Origin: DASVEE01 sp036399695
Lineage (GTDB): Bacteria; Acidobacteriota; Thermoanaerobaculia; Gp7-AA8
Length of the DNA: 64,000 bases
Direction of reading: 5' to 3'
Assembly (NCBI GenBank): GCA_036399695.1
Contig: DASWMP010000345.1
Location: 1 to 64,000, forward strand
Shown piece after piece: positions 1 to 9,106 of this stretch; the first letter of the stretch is position 1; the number at the start of each line of letters is the position of its first letter. A program made the position numbers and the translations under genes. The notes under the pieces were generated by a model. It saw nothing but the letters and a program-made list of their open reading frames with translations. It was not told the DNA's origin and did no database searches.

Positions 1-19
1 CCGTTCATAACGATGGCAT

Positions 20-652
20 TCACGGTGACGTACCCAACCAACGCAGACTTTTCGCTATACCCCAGTACGACAAAGTGACCGTCGTAGCGATGACTATTAC
101 CTGGCCGACTTCGAATGAAAAAGTATCAAACCGATCGACTCCAGCCACAATTTTTGACCCGTCGCGAAGAAAGTAGCTGCACAGCCACACGCGCAGCAGA
201 GTTGCGTGAGCGCGCGACAGCCATTGGAGCCGCTTTGACACAACATGCCACTGTGGCGTCATGACGCGGATGGCGTAGATCAGGATATCTCTGAAGATCA
301 ACAGCCAAATATAAATGGGGGAAATATCGTGACGGAGAAAGACAACTAACATCAATGCCAGGTGAATAGCCCTGTCGCCCATCGCGTCAAGAACGTAGCC
401 CAGCTCCGTACACACATTCCAGCGACGAGCAAGATAGCCGTCAGCCCAATCGCTGACCATCGCGAGCGCGATCATCGCAAGAACTAACGTGAATGTCGCT
501 TCGAGGTCACCGGCGGCGAAGAGAACGACGAGTGCCATCGCGATACGTGAAAGGGATAAGCAATTGGGAACGTGTCGCCGAACGCTTGCTAATTCATAGT
601 TATCCTTCGACGCACTTGCAGACATCAGATAGGGAGTGACCCCAGAAGGCAT
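20..652 (-). CDS. CDP-alcohol phosphatidyltransferase family protein
   Basis: Integral membrane enzyme that would transfer a phosphoalcohol from a CDP-linked donor to a second alcohol, as in phospholipid synthesis. The 210-residue product carries the complete family signature DxxDGxxAR-x8-GxxxDxxxD, with Asp at residues 68, 71, 89 and 93. Hydrophobic segments lie on both sides. I chose the ATG at 652 because a GAGG sits 7 nt upstream. The frame stays open to 859, but that extension overlaps a pseudogene and looks non-coding. The substrate alcohol (glycerol-3-phosphate, inositol or other) cannot be told from the motif. The gene stands alone on the minus strand at the window edge. Confidence 0.85.
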   Translation of the reverse strand: MPSGVTPYLMSASASKDNYELASVRRHVPNCLSLSRIAMALVVLFAAGDLEATFTLVLAMIALAMVSDWADGYLARRWNVCTELGYVLDAMGDRAIHLALMLVVFLRHDISPIYIWLLIFRDILIYAIRVMTPQWHVVSKRLQWLSRAHATLLRVWLCSYFLRDGSKIVAGVDRFDTFSFEVGQVIVIATTVTLSYWGIAKSLRWLGTSP

Positions 653-773
653 TTCCCTACCTCGGCGTAGCCGAAACCAAGAAAGTAAGTGTGCGAACAC
701 CGTCGGCGATATCGTCGGCTGATGGCCAGCCTGATCGATCGTCACGCCGGGCAAGATCGTCGGTGTCCTCTCA

Positions 774-1735
774 TGCTTCGACCGGGTCGTGATCCAGGGG
801 ACGATCCCGAGCGTCTGCCACGCAGGAGCGGTCGCGACGCTGCTCGACGCTCGCGACATCCGGATGTTCGACTACGGTCCGCTCTTCGCTGACCCGTTCC
901 GGCAGTCGATTCGTTCTCACGTTGACCGCCTCGCTGCCAAGGAAGGGCTGGAGGTCGAGTACATCAAGAAGCCGAAGGGATATCGGAAGGAAGACCGCAT
1001 CCGGGAGATCGTCGCCAAGCGAGGTAGTCACCCGCACATCCTCTCGGTGATGGAGCTCTGTTCGTCGTATCGGCCGTGGCACGACAAGCGAACCGGCATG
1101 ACGTACCTGCGCGGCGACGGCGGCAAGTGCGTTTACTACTACTTCTACTTCATCGACGAGGTGCTCGGACTTTGCTTCCTGAGCGTCCCGACGTGCCGTC
1201 CGTTCCGCGCGCAGTTCTACTTCAACGGCCACAACTGGCTGGCCTCGAAGCTCCGTGCAGCCGGGATCTCGTTCGAGATGCGCGACAACGCTTCTCCGAG
1301 ATCAGCGACTGGCAGAAAGCTCAGGAGCTATCGGACGAGTTGCAGGTCACCGAGATCCACTCGCGCATGGATGCTGCCGTGGCGCGCTATGTTCCGGATC
1401 TGGCTCCGCTCGGCGCTACCACTGGAGCATCTCCCAGGCCGAATATGCCACCGACATCGTCTTTCCAGCGCTGACGATCTGGTCCCGCTCTACGACCATC
1501 TGCTTCGCACGGCGATCCATGTGGTCAAGTTCTCCGACATCGCCACCTTCCCGGTCGTTCACCCGATCAGCCAGCGAACCAGCAGATCGGTGGCGACTTC
1601 TCGATCCGCATCTACGGTACCCGCGTACGCCATTACCTCGGACCCGCCTCGATCAAGATGTACGACAAGCACGGCTTCATTCTTCGCGTCGAGACCACGA
1701 CCAACGACCGCCGCTCTCGCTCACTAAACGCAGAA
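774..1735 (+). pseudogene. Frameshifted remnant of a conserved bacterial protein
   Basis: One protein can be followed through all three forward frames. It begins around GAVATLLDARDIRMFDY and continues through KKPKGYRKEDRIREIV and GKCVYYYFYFIDEVLG (frame of 789) to about 1283. It then shifts frame (FSEISDWQKAQELSDE, about 1283-1415), shifts again (RYHWSISQAEYATDIVF, about 1417-1467), returns (DDLVPLYDHLLRTAIHVVKF, about 1473-1540) and ends in a further frame (FSIRIYGTRVRHYLGP, IKMYDKHGFILRVETTTND, to 1735). I recognise this as a widespread conserved family from memory but cannot give it a secure name. At least four frameshifts make it a dead gene unless the assembly is poor here. Confidence 0.75.
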
Positions 1736-1893
1736 ATCCTTGCTTTTCTGCAATCAATCCGACGGCGTACGGACTACCCTGCGCGCTAATTGCGGATTGC
1801 CGTGCGGTTCCAGCGCAGCAGCGGCCGGTCGCAGCGCAACGCGTGTGTGGTCCAGCACCGCTCGTGCGGCGCCGGCTCGGCGACGGTGGTTCG

Positions 1894-2055
1894 AATGAGA
1901 GGTCCCTCACGACGAGATTCGTCCGTGAATGCGACGTTTCTGGTCATCTATTCACTACCGTACTGAAAGGGGGGCGAAAGCGCCGACAGCGGGAGTATGC
2001 CGGATTCACGGTCGATCGGGCGATGACGATTGCGGTGGGGCCGGAGCCGCCTGAG
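1894..2055 (+). pseudogene. Decayed copy of the beta-helix gene at 6046 and its leader
   Basis: Bases 1894-1960 align at roughly 80% by eye with 5953-6020, the region just upstream of the beta-helix gene at 6046. Shared blocks include AATGAGAGGT and GACGTTTCTG. After a deletion, 1996-2050 resembles coding bases 6246-6323 of that gene, around GGTCGATCGG and GGGGCCGGAGCCG. No open frame survives. It appears to be the leftover of a duplicated gene plus promoter. The remaining bases between 1736 and 1893 show nothing I can identify. Confidence 0.6.
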
Positions 2056-2080
2056 GCCGAAGCTCTCCGCTTCCGCGATG

Positions 2081-2118
2081 GGAGTGCGGCAGATGATGAG
2101 GCGTCGCTGCCGCACTCC
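2081..2118. repeat. GGAGTGCGG palindrome, short copy
   Basis: Inverted repeat with 12-nt arms GGAGTGCGGCAG and CTGCCGCACTCC around a 14-nt loop. It belongs to the same family as copies near 12064, 21230, 28764 and 60841. It lies between the relic at 1894 and the convergent end of the beta-helix gene at 2144, where it could also act as a terminator. Confidence 0.7.
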
Positions 2119-2143
2119 AACTTCGCGAACGGTGATTGCGCGA

Positions 2144-2995
2144 TCAGTCGTTGATGATGACGACGTTGGGGGCGTACGGGCCGACGAGCTGGCAGTCGCG
2201 GGCGGTGATCTTGGAGTTGTAGTCCGGGATGGCCAGCGACATGGTGCCCTGCACGAGGCAGTTGTACAGCGTGAGGAACGAGCCGCCGTTCGAGGCCGCG
2301 CCCCAGGTCGTGCCGGCGTTTTCGGCGATGATCTTCGTGTCGGTGACGTCGACGTAGCTGTTGGCGAAGCCGACCAGGCCGATGGGCTGGGTGCCGCCGT
2401 TGGCGACGACGCTGCTGTAGGCGAGGTTGACCTGCGAGCCGCCGCCGGTGGAGCTGTAGTCGATCGAGACCGTGACGATGTTCGTGCCGTCGTCACCGGT
2501 GGCCTGAAGGGCGCAGTTCTCGATGTCGAAGTTCTGTGCGGCGTCGCAGTTCACGGCCACGGCCGAGTCGCCAAAGGTCTGACCGGTGGAGATGATGGTC
2601 ATGTTCTGCACCGCGGCGTTGCTGCAGCCGCGCACCGTACCCTTGTCCCACTGCTGCGGTCCGGCCGGCGCGGTGACGGTGGTTTGATCCGTACCGGCTC
2701 CGGCGATGAAGACCCACGGTTTGCAGACGACGACCTCGTTGTAGGTGCCGGGGCCGACCTGGACGACGTACTGCTTGCTCTGTTTGGCGTCGGTGATGCT
2801 GGCCAGCGCCTCGCCGATGGTGGCGAACGTCTTGCCGCCCGGGGAGACCTGCACGCTGTTGGCGGCGAGCGACGCGGCCGCCGCCGCCGCGGCCACGGCA
2901 CGCTGCACGTCGGCGACGAACTCAGGAATCTCTTTCGCCGCAAGCTCCGGCTGCGCCACAAGCGTCCCCGTGGCCTTGATGCTGGGATCAAACAT
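2144..2995 (-). CDS. Right-handed beta-helix (pectate-lyase-like fold) protein
   Basis: The 283-residue protein has many short hydrophobic/Asn-rich turns typical of a parallel beta-helix: VQNMTIISTG, FDIENCALQATGDDG, VDVTDTKIIAENAG, LTLYNCLVQGTMSLAI. The first 100 residues contain an Ala-rich helix (AVAAAAAAASLAANS) and a DUF1565/pectinesterase-like entry segment (GKTFATIGEALASI, VVQVGPGTYNE). The ATG at 2995 has a good GAGAGGAG about 7 nt upstream. No signal peptide is visible, unlike the related protein at 6046. Catalytic residues of pectinesterases are not evident, so a structural or surface role is as likely as an enzymatic one. Confidence 0.7.
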   Translation of the reverse strand: MFDPSIKATGTLVAQPELAAKEIPEFVADVQRAVAAAAAAASLAANSVQVSPGGKTFATIGEALASITDAKQSKQYVVQVGPGTYNEVVVCKPWVFIAGAGTDQTTVTAPAGPQQWDKGTVRGCSNAAVQNMTIISTGQTFGDSAVAVNCDAAQNFDIENCALQATGDDGTNIVTVSIDYSSTGGGSQVNLAYSSVVANGGTQPIGLVGFANSYVDVTDTKIIAENAGTTWGAASNGGSFLTLYNCLVQGTMSLAIPDYNSKITARDCQLVGPYAPNVVIIND

Positions 2996-3104
2996 TCGTT
3001 TCTCCTCTCGATGCTGGGAATCTGACGGGCGCAGGATAGCTGACGCGGCCATGCGCGAGAGCACGGATGCGTGAAGGCCGCGGACCGGCGACAGAGGTCG
3101 ACCG

Positions 3105-4457
3105 TCAGTTCGCGCGCCGCGCTGTCCCCGCGCGTGGTGCAACGTCACCACGACTGCCGGCGACGGTCACGCGCGCGAGCAGCCACTCGAGCTGCATCCG
3201 CAGCGCCTGCGGCGAGTACCTGGCCCAGAGCCAGTAGAAGCTGTCGCCCTGCAGCGTGCGCACGCCATCGGGCAGCGAGAGGCCATGTCCTGCACCGGGG
3301 ATGACCGCAATCTTGAAGTCCTTGTTCCCCGCCTCGGCCAGGTAGCGCTCCATCCTGGCCACGTTCTCCTCGGGCGGCGTGACGTAATCATCCCCGCCGT
3401 AGAGCGCTAGAAACGGCGTGCGGATCTTCTTCAGGTCGGGCGCCGGATCGTACTGATTGAGGCGCACCCAGAGGATGTCCTCGTACTGCTCGTTCTCCGG
3501 CAGGTCGACGAAGCTCGCCCATCTCGACGCCTTCGCACGCGCAACCGAGGCGCGCAACTCATCCCATCCGTGGCCGGTGTAGGCGAAGCGGGTGACGAGC
3601 GTCATGTGCGCGGCCGCCGCGGCGATCTCCTCGGCAGTGAACCGCAGCTCCGACCGCCGCATCCTCGTCGTGGCCACGTGGATCTGCTGGTCCATCACGC
3701 TCTCGGCCGGACCGACGGTGGTGATGATGAACGCGAGCGGGACTTTCGTGCGAGTGGCGACGATGGCCGCCACCCAGCCGCCCGCGCTGTTGCCGCGGAG
3801 GCCGATCTGCGCGCGATCGATGTCTTTGCGCGCGGCGAGATGGTCGAGCATCGCCAGGACGTCCGCGGCGTGGTCGTGCAGACTCGCGGCATCGTGATCG
3901 CCGCCCGATTCACCGGCGCCACGCTTGTCGTAGATCAGGCTGGCCACGCCACGCTCGGCGAAGATGCGCGCGAGGCCGCGCAGCCCGGCACGCGTCGACT
4001 TGCCGCGCCCGTGGATCCAGACGACCACCGGATGCGGGCCCGGATTGGCCGGCGTGACGAGCGTCGCCGCGATCGTACCGACGCGGACCTCCTCCCACTT
4101 CAGCGGAACCACGACCGGCGCGAGCGCCCGCTTGAGGTGCACGCGCGTCGGCGGCGTCCCTTTGCCGGAGGTACCGACGAGCTCACCGGCGACGACGTCA
4201 TGCATCAGCGACGTCGCGCCGTCGAAGTCGAAGGTGACGGTGGCGCCGTTCTGCGTCACCGCGACGACGCGCTCGTTGTTCAGCCAGTCGGCGTTCTGTA
4301 CGCGCGCCTTCAGCGCGTCGCCGTCGCGAAAGAACTCGAATCGCACGAGCCGCACCGACGCATCGCGCACCAGGGCCCCTTCCCACCACCCCTCGACCGG
4401 CTCCTGCGCCGTGGCGGTCGTCGACAGGAACAGGAGGAGCAGCAGCAGGCGTCTCAC
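3105..4457 (-). CDS. Secreted alpha/beta hydrolase
   Basis: Exported hydrolase of the dienelactone hydrolase/prolyl-oligopeptidase-like group, substrate unknown. Starting at GTG 4457 gives 450 residues with a textbook signal peptide (RRLLLLLLFLSTTATAQ). An N-terminal beta domain of about 110 residues follows (EGWWEGALVRDASVRL), then the hydrolase fold. Visible motifs are an oxyanion-hole segment VVWIHGRGKS, nucleophile elbow GNSAGG, acid loop YGGDDYVTPPEE and catalytic His in PGAGHGLSLP. No clear Shine-Dalgarno precedes the GTG. An upstream in-frame start at 4643 would bury the signal peptide, so I rejected it. The gene is divergent from the transglycosylase at 4659, with 201 bp between them. 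Confidence 0.75.
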   Translation of the reverse strand: MRRLLLLLLFLSTTATAQEPVEGWWEGALVRDASVRLVRFEFFRDGDALKARVQNADWLNNERVVAVTQNGATVTFDFDGATSLMHDVVAGELVGTSGKGTPPTRVHLKRALAPVVVPLKWEEVRVGTIAATLVTPANPGPHPVVVWIHGRGKSTRAGLRGLARIFAERGVASLIYDKRGAGESGGDHDAASLHDHAADVLAMLDHLAARKDIDRAQIGLRGNSAGGWVAAIVATRTKVPLAFIITTVGPAESVMDQQIHVATTRMRRSELRFTAEEIAAAAAHMTLVTRFAYTGHGWDELRASVARAKASRWASFVDLPENEQYEDILWVRLNQYDPAPDLKKIRTPFLALYGGDDYVTPPEENVARMERYLAEAGNKDFKIAVIPGAGHGLSLPDGVRTLQGDSFYWLWARYSPQALRMQLEWLLARVTVAGSRGDVAPRAGTARRAN

Positions 4458-4658
4458 GAGGAGCCATGCTACCGCTTCGCGCGCAGGACGCCACCGCCGA
4501 GCGGCACCAGCTCGTCCGCGCCGGCGGTCGATTGAGGCCGTGATCGGGAATGAACCCGGGTATGGAAATCGGAATATCACCCTCCCGCCAGATCGAAATG
4601 GGCGGCCCCCGAAATCCCTTTTCATTGGTGGCGTCCAATACAAATAACGAGGTCCGGC

Positions 4659-5885
4659 ATGACGAAGAACGAGGTCGTACGAAGAGGCGCAGCCCTGACG
4701 TTCGCCGCAGTGTTTCTGACCGCCGGTGCCCTCTTTACGGGCGGCGATGATCCTCGGGCGACCGAGCCGGATGCCGCGGTACCGTCAATGGTTGCGGCCG
4801 CCACGGCAACGACGGCTTCGGCGCCGAACGCGCCCGCCACGACAGTCGCGCCTGCCGACGAGGCGGCCGCCACCGTAGCGCTCGTGAAGATCGACAATGC
4901 CGAGCGCGCCAGGCTGGCCAATGAGATGGCCCGCTGGCAGACCCGTCATCCGCGGCAGCTCGTTGAAGTGATCGCCGATCTCGCGGAGAAACAGCCGCTT
5001 CCGCTGCCGCCGACGTTCCTCCTCTCCATCGCCTGGTCGGAAACGCGCGGAAAAGTGCTCGCCATCTCGCCTGCCGGAGCGGCGGGACTGGCGCAGGCGA
5101 CGCCGTCAGCCTATTTGTCGGAGGGGCTGGACGGGAAGGTCTTCGTGACCACCGACTATCTGACGGGCACGCGCGCTTTCATCATGAAGAAACCGCTCGG
5201 CGACGCACTGACGATTGCCGCGCCGCTCCTCAAGAAGAACACGCCGGCGAACCGTCAGCGCGCGGCGAAGCTCGTCGCGGAGGCCGTGAAGCTGCGCCGG
5301 GAAGGCATGGACGAGCTCGAAGCGCTGCGCCCGGTGGCGAACGAGACGTTCTTCCGCAAGATCGCTGAAGGCGACGCGCACAACCTGGCCACGCTCCAGG
5401 AGCTCGATCAACTGATCGAGCGCGGTGCGCCGCCCGCGGAAATGGCAGCGTTCCATAAGCGCGTCCAGCGTGATTACACCTACCTGCGCAACCTGCAGCG
5501 AAACGGCTGGGCCAAGTACGCAAAGGCCCTCGCCACGAAGCGCGACACGCTCCTCCGCGCCCACTTCGGCCAGAGCCCCGCCGTCGTGATCGCCAATCGC
5601 CCCTACGAAGCCGGCGAATACCTCGGCCGCACCCTCGACGCCCGCTTCTCCCCCATAGAAATGGCAGAGTTCCTGGCCGCCCACCTGACCACGAAACAGC
5701 AGCAGGCCCGCGACCTCGGCATCTCCGAGGAGCACCTCCCCGCCTGGACCGCCGCGCTGTACAACGGCGGCGCCGTGAACGTGAAACGGATGCAGGCGGG
5801 CCTGATCGGCTCGCTGCGGGAGACGGATAAGTACATGAAGGCGGTCCCGGCACGCACGGCGCGGTTGGAGCGGGTGCTGGGGTAA
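4659..5885 (+). CDS. Lytic transglycosylase-like protein (SLT domain)
   Basis: Probable peptidoglycan-cleaving lytic transglycosylase exported across the membrane. The 408-residue product has an N-terminal hydrophobic segment (ALTFAAVFLTAGALF) and an Ala/Thr/Pro-rich linker to residue 75. The SLT core follows: SIAWSETRGKVLAISPAGAAGLAQATP with the likely catalytic Glu128, and near the C-terminus LYNGGAVNVKRM, matching the family's A-Y-N-G-G motif. About 230 residues of charged helix separate the two motifs, much more than in a standard Slt core, so this is an expanded variant. A GAGG precedes the ATG by about 8 nt. Function is inferred from the motifs only. Confidence 0.7.
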   Translation: MTKNEVVRRGAALTFAAVFLTAGALFTGGDDPRATEPDAAVPSMVAAATATTASAPNAPATTVAPADEAAATVALVKIDNAERARLANEMARWQTRHPRQLVEVIADLAEKQPLPLPPTFLLSIAWSETRGKVLAISPAGAAGLAQATPSAYLSEGLDGKVFVTTDYLTGTRAFIMKKPLGDALTIAAPLLKKNTPANRQRAAKLVAEAVKLRREGMDELEALRPVANETFFRKIAEGDAHNLATLQELDQLIERGAPPAEMAAFHKRVQRDYTYLRNLQRNGWAKYAKALATKRDTLLRAHFGQSPAVVIANRPYEAGEYLGRTLDARFSPIEMAEFLAAHLTTKQQQARDLGISEEHLPAWTAALYNGGAVNVKRMQAGLIGSLRETDKYMKAVPARTARLERVLG

Positions 5886-6045
5886 AGGGCATCGCGGAAC
5901 GCCTGCTGGCCGAGCAGCGCCCTCCCGGTCACGAGCCGCAGCAGTGGCGTAATGAGAGGTACGTCACGGCGCGATTTCGTCGGCGGCTGCAACGTTTCTG
6001 TTCATCCACTCACTACATACGGAATCGATCGAGAGGAGAGAACAG

Positions 6046-6954
6046 ATGATGAAACGGGTTCTGGTATTCGTGTGTCTCGTGTCCATGGCTGCCGTCGCCG
6101 CGCAGGCGGGGTTGAACAGGACGGCCGTGTCGCTCGGGGGGAGCGACCTCAATCCCTGCAGTCTGCAGCAGCCGTGTGCCACGTTTGCCAAGGCCATCTC
6201 GGAGACGAATCCGCTCGGGGAGCTGATCGCGCTGGACAGCGGGGGGTATGCCGGGTTTACGGTCGATCGGGGGATGACGATCACGGCCGCGCCGGGGGCG
6301 GTGGTAACGGTCGGGCCGGAGCCGGGGGTCACGAACTGGGCGATCAAGGTGAACGCGCCGGGCAAGCGGGTCTCGATCCGGGGGCTGATGGTCGTGACGG
6401 CCGGGTCGTACATCGGGATCGTCGCTCACGACGCGGATACGACGTACATCGACGACGTGGTGATCGAAGGCAGCGGCTGCGACAACGGCTGCGCGGCCGG
6501 GATCTTCGGCCGCAAGGGAGAGGTCTTCGTGAACAACGCCCGCATCCGCAACACGTACACCGGTATCGATCACAACCCGATGACCGCGAGCACGATGACG
6601 ATCACGAATTCGAACATCGACCGGGTGGTCTCGAATGGTGTCCTCATCCAGAACTACGGGAAAGGCATCGTTCGGAACACGGTCGTCTCGCACGCCGATC
6701 GCGCCTTCTCCGTGGCTGCGCTGGCGAAAGACGGCCGCCCGGAACTGACGCTCGTCGACTGCATGGCCACCACGAGCAATATCGGCGTGAGCATCGGGAA
6801 CGCCGGCAACTTCTACATGGAGCGCACGGCCGTCACGCGGAACACGATCGGCCTGAACAACGTCGGCGGGTTGGTCGTGACGCATACGAACAGCATGGTG
6901 TCGGGCAATGGGACGAACACCGTCGGGGCGATGACGGCGAATAGTCTGTTGTAA
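6046..6954 (+). CDS. Secreted right-handed beta-helix protein
   Basis: The 302-residue exported protein has a signal peptide (MMKRVLVFVCLVSMAAVAAQA) and an entry module LNPCSLQQPCATFAKAISET with two Cys that probably form a disulfide. Repeated beta-helix coils follow (GMTITAAPGAVVTV, STMTITNSNIDRVVSNGV, NFYMERTAVTRNTIGLNN). The GAGAGGAGAG ribosome site ends 5 nt before ATG. Proteins of this type have no assigned enzymatic function that I know. Upstream bases 5953-6020 are conserved at 1894-1960 next to a decayed copy, which suggests a shared promoter or leader. It is followed by a strong hairpin at 6964. Confidence 0.7.
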   Translation: MMKRVLVFVCLVSMAAVAAQAGLNRTAVSLGGSDLNPCSLQQPCATFAKAISETNPLGELIALDSGGYAGFTVDRGMTITAAPGAVVTVGPEPGVTNWAIKVNAPGKRVSIRGLMVVTAGSYIGIVAHDADTTYIDDVVIEGSGCDNGCAAGIFGRKGEVFVNNARIRNTYTGIDHNPMTASTMTITNSNIDRVVSNGVLIQNYGKGIVRNTVVSHADRAFSVAALAKDGRPELTLVDCMATTSNIGVSIGNAGNFYMERTAVTRNTIGLNNVGGLVVTHTNSMVSGNGTNTVGAMTANSLL

Positions 6955-6963
6955 GCGTGGCGC

Positions 6964-7006
6964 CCGGGTGGGGGCGAGTCGGTGACATTCGACCGGCCCC
7001 ACCCGG
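6964..7006 (+). terminator. Strong GC hairpin after beta-helix gene
   Basis: CCGGGTGGGG at 6964-6973 pairs with CCCCACCCGG at 6997-7006. It begins 10 nt after the stop codon of the beta-helix gene. There is no T-tract, so its terminator function is inferred from position. The rest of the 6955-7259 gap holds a small GGTGGC/GCCACC hairpin near 7056-7073 and no gene that I can support. Confidence 0.5.
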
Positions 7007-7259
7007 TATTCAGTGCAGCTATGCATCTGGGATTGCCGTCCACGTGGAGCAGAGCGGTGGCTGGGCGCCACCCCACTCCGAGACGCTCGATCAGGTTCCA
7101 GGAGCACGCGTTGTTGCGTTCACACGCGCTGGAACGGAAACTGTGGCGGCCACGACCGCTCCCGCTCCGCCTGACCGCGAACACCATTCAAGGATGGCGA
7201 CCGGGCAGGCCGGGAAACTCCGGAGACGCGGATCTCCTGTGGCAAGGAGAGAGAGAGAC

Positions 7260-7649
7260 ATGGCTTGTAACCCACTGATCATCTGGAGACCCATTCCCCC
7301 GGGCTCGCGCTTCACACCGTCGACGGACGGCGACGCGAGCGCCTACAACGTGACGGTGTTCATCACGCGCAACGGGCAGGCGGAACTGCCGTTGCGGCAC
7401 GGCCAAGTCGCCAGCGAGCAGGCAGAGGTGACGATCGCGGCGGGGGAGGAGTACGTGTTCGACGTCGTGCTGACGTTGAACCAGGTGCCGGCACAGGGCA
7501 TCACGCTCGACCTGCGCGTCGTCGGCAATGACAAGCAGCCGGTGAGCGTGGCCGACGGCGCCGGAGGGCAGCGGCCGGCGAGCTGCTCTTCGTCCTTCAA
7601 CGATCCGGCGGACTCGCCGATCCTCATCAAAGTGATCGCCCTGGCGTGA
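7260..7649 (+). CDS. Hypothetical 129-residue protein
   Basis: Not recognised. The ATG at 7260 follows a strong AAGGAG about 10 nt upstream. The product is acidic and rich in beta-strand-like segments (YNVTVFITRNGQAELPL, AEVTIAAGEEYVFDVVLTL, ITLDLRVVGNDKQPVSV) and lacks a signal peptide. It ends in SPILIKVIALA. The pattern suggests a single beta-sandwich domain. Its stop codon overlaps the ribosome site of the next gene (7658), so the two are probably co-translated. Confidence 0.6.
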   Translation: MACNPLIIWRPIPPGSRFTPSTDGDASAYNVTVFITRNGQAELPLRHGQVASEQAEVTIAAGEEYVFDVVLTLNQVPAQGITLDLRVVGNDKQPVSVADGAGGQRPASCSSSFNDPADSPILIKVIALA

Positions 7650-7657
7650 GGATGACG

Positions 7658-9049
7658 ATGAAGACCGCCAGTGCACTGCTCCTCACGCTTCTCACCGCAA
7701 TGCTGTTCGCCGCTCCGCTGCAGGCGCAAACGACGCCCCTCTGCGACGAGTCCGACACGCCGCTGAGCTGCTGGCTGAAGTACAACCCCGCGCCCAGGGA
7801 GGCAGCCACGCAGGTAGCCGCCGTCACGCAGCAAAGGGTCGCGGCGGCGAACACCGGTGCGCCGGGTGTCCTCTCCCCCGCGAGCTCCGCGGTGAAGGAC
7901 TTCCTCTCGCTCCTCAGCGCGTCGCTGGAGTCGTCGACGACTTCGTCGAACGGCCAGGTGCTCACCTTCGATTACAACCCCGATGTCGAAATCCTCGGCA
8001 CGCCCGACGCCCTGAAGCTGCAGGTCTCCTTCGCCAAACCGGAGCTCAACGCCAAGTACACGGCCGCCCTGGCGACCAACGCCGCGGCGCTGCAGAGCGC
8101 GAACGACGACCTGACGAACACGGACGACATCACCTTCGTCGGCAGCTTTCAGCCCACGAGCCGTCTGTTCGGCCGCAGCATCGAGCCGCACCGCCCGCTG
8201 TTCGAAGCGATGCTCATCTCGCAGGTGCCGACGACGGACCTCGCCGCGCGCAACGCCGCCCTGGTCGAGGCCGTCAAGGCCGGCGGCATCATGTCGGAGA
8301 CGCAGACCTTCGGGTCCATCCCGGTGGCCACCCGCGCGCCGACGATCGTCGCCTTCGAGAACGCCGCCCGCCAGCAGGCCGCGATGCGGAAGCCGCTGAA
8401 GGCATTCAGCGACGTCTTCGCCAGGCTGCTGAACAACCAGCCGCAGCTCTACGCCTCCGGCATCTACGAGGCACGTAAGAACATCGCCGGCCCGAATACG
8501 TTCAGCGGCAAAGTGACGTACGAGATGGGAGCGAAGAACCTCAACGGCTTCCGCCGTAAGTTCGGCACGACGTGCAACGAGACGACCATCGCCGACAGCG
8601 CCACCGCCGACAGATGCGCCACCCTGCTCGCCACCTATGCCGGCGCCGCCAGCTCCGTGGACGACCGCCTGGTCTTTTCGCTCCAGTACGACCGCTCCGA
8701 CCAGCGCTGGATCTCCGACCCGGCGCTCGGCCTGGACTTCGGCTATCCCCGCACCACGAGCCTCGTCTACGAGGTGAAGTACGGCCGCACGATGAACGGC
8801 GCCATCACCGGCACGACGAACGGCCGCCTCGACGCCACGGTCAAGTACGAGGACGTGATGGACGACGGCGACCCGGCCAACGACATCTCCTCCCGCACCA
8901 CCGGCTCGCTGACCTACACGCTCAAAATCAACGACACCGTCAACCTCCCTCTGTCCCTGGTCTACGCCAGCGACCCGGCCGACCTGACCGACACGAACCG
9001 CAAACTGAACGCCCACTTCGGCCTGGTCCTCAAGCTGCCGACGAAGTGA
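7658..9049 (+). CDS. Secreted hypothetical protein
   Basis: Not recognised. It is 463 residues with a clear signal peptide (MKTASALLLTLLTAMLFAAPLQAQ). The ATG at 7658 has GTGAGG at 7646-7651 as ribosome site; ATG 7652 and GTG 7646 are alternatives. The mature part opens with a short Cys-containing segment (PLCDESDTPLSCWL) and later has strand-rich stretches ending in LNAHFGLVLKLPT, which looks like a terminal outer-membrane beta-strand. A periplasmic or outer-membrane location is plausible. It forms an overlapping pair with the 129-residue gene at 7260. Confidence 0.6.
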   Translation: MKTASALLLTLLTAMLFAAPLQAQTTPLCDESDTPLSCWLKYNPAPREAATQVAAVTQQRVAAANTGAPGVLSPASSAVKDFLSLLSASLESSTTSSNGQVLTFDYNPDVEILGTPDALKLQVSFAKPELNAKYTAALATNAAALQSANDDLTNTDDITFVGSFQPTSRLFGRSIEPHRPLFEAMLISQVPTTDLAARNAALVEAVKAGGIMSETQTFGSIPVATRAPTIVAFENAARQQAAMRKPLKAFSDVFARLLNNQPQLYASGIYEARKNIAGPNTFSGKVTYEMGAKNLNGFRRKFGTTCNETTIADSATADRCATLLATYAGAASSVDDRLVFSLQYDRSDQRWISDPALGLDFGYPRTTSLVYEVKYGRTMNGAITGTTNGRLDATVKYEDVMDDGDPANDISSRTTGSLTYTLKINDTVNLPLSLVYASDPADLTDTNRKLNAHFGLVLKLPTK

Positions 9050-9060
9050 CGGTCCTTCGA

Positions 9061-9093
9061 GTTGCCTTCTCCGCGAAGCGCGGGGAAGGCAAC
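9061..9093. terminator. Bidirectional terminator hairpin
   Basis: GTTGCCTTCTCCGC (9061-9074) pairs with GCGGGGAAGGCAAC (9080-9093) around a 5-nt loop, with one mismatch or wobble. It sits between the convergent genes ending at 9049 and 9107, so it can serve both. Confidence 0.6.
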
Positions 9094-9106
9094 GGCGGCA
9101 CGTGCG

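Noticed and set aside
1255..2154. 299-codon plus-strand frame
   Set aside because: Only about 17 residues in it (RYHWSISQAEYATDIVF) belong to the broken protein; the rest is non-coding.
7343..9016. 557-codon minus-strand open frame
   Set aside because: Antisense to the secreted protein at 7658, Val/Gly/Arg-rich with no domain or ribosome site.
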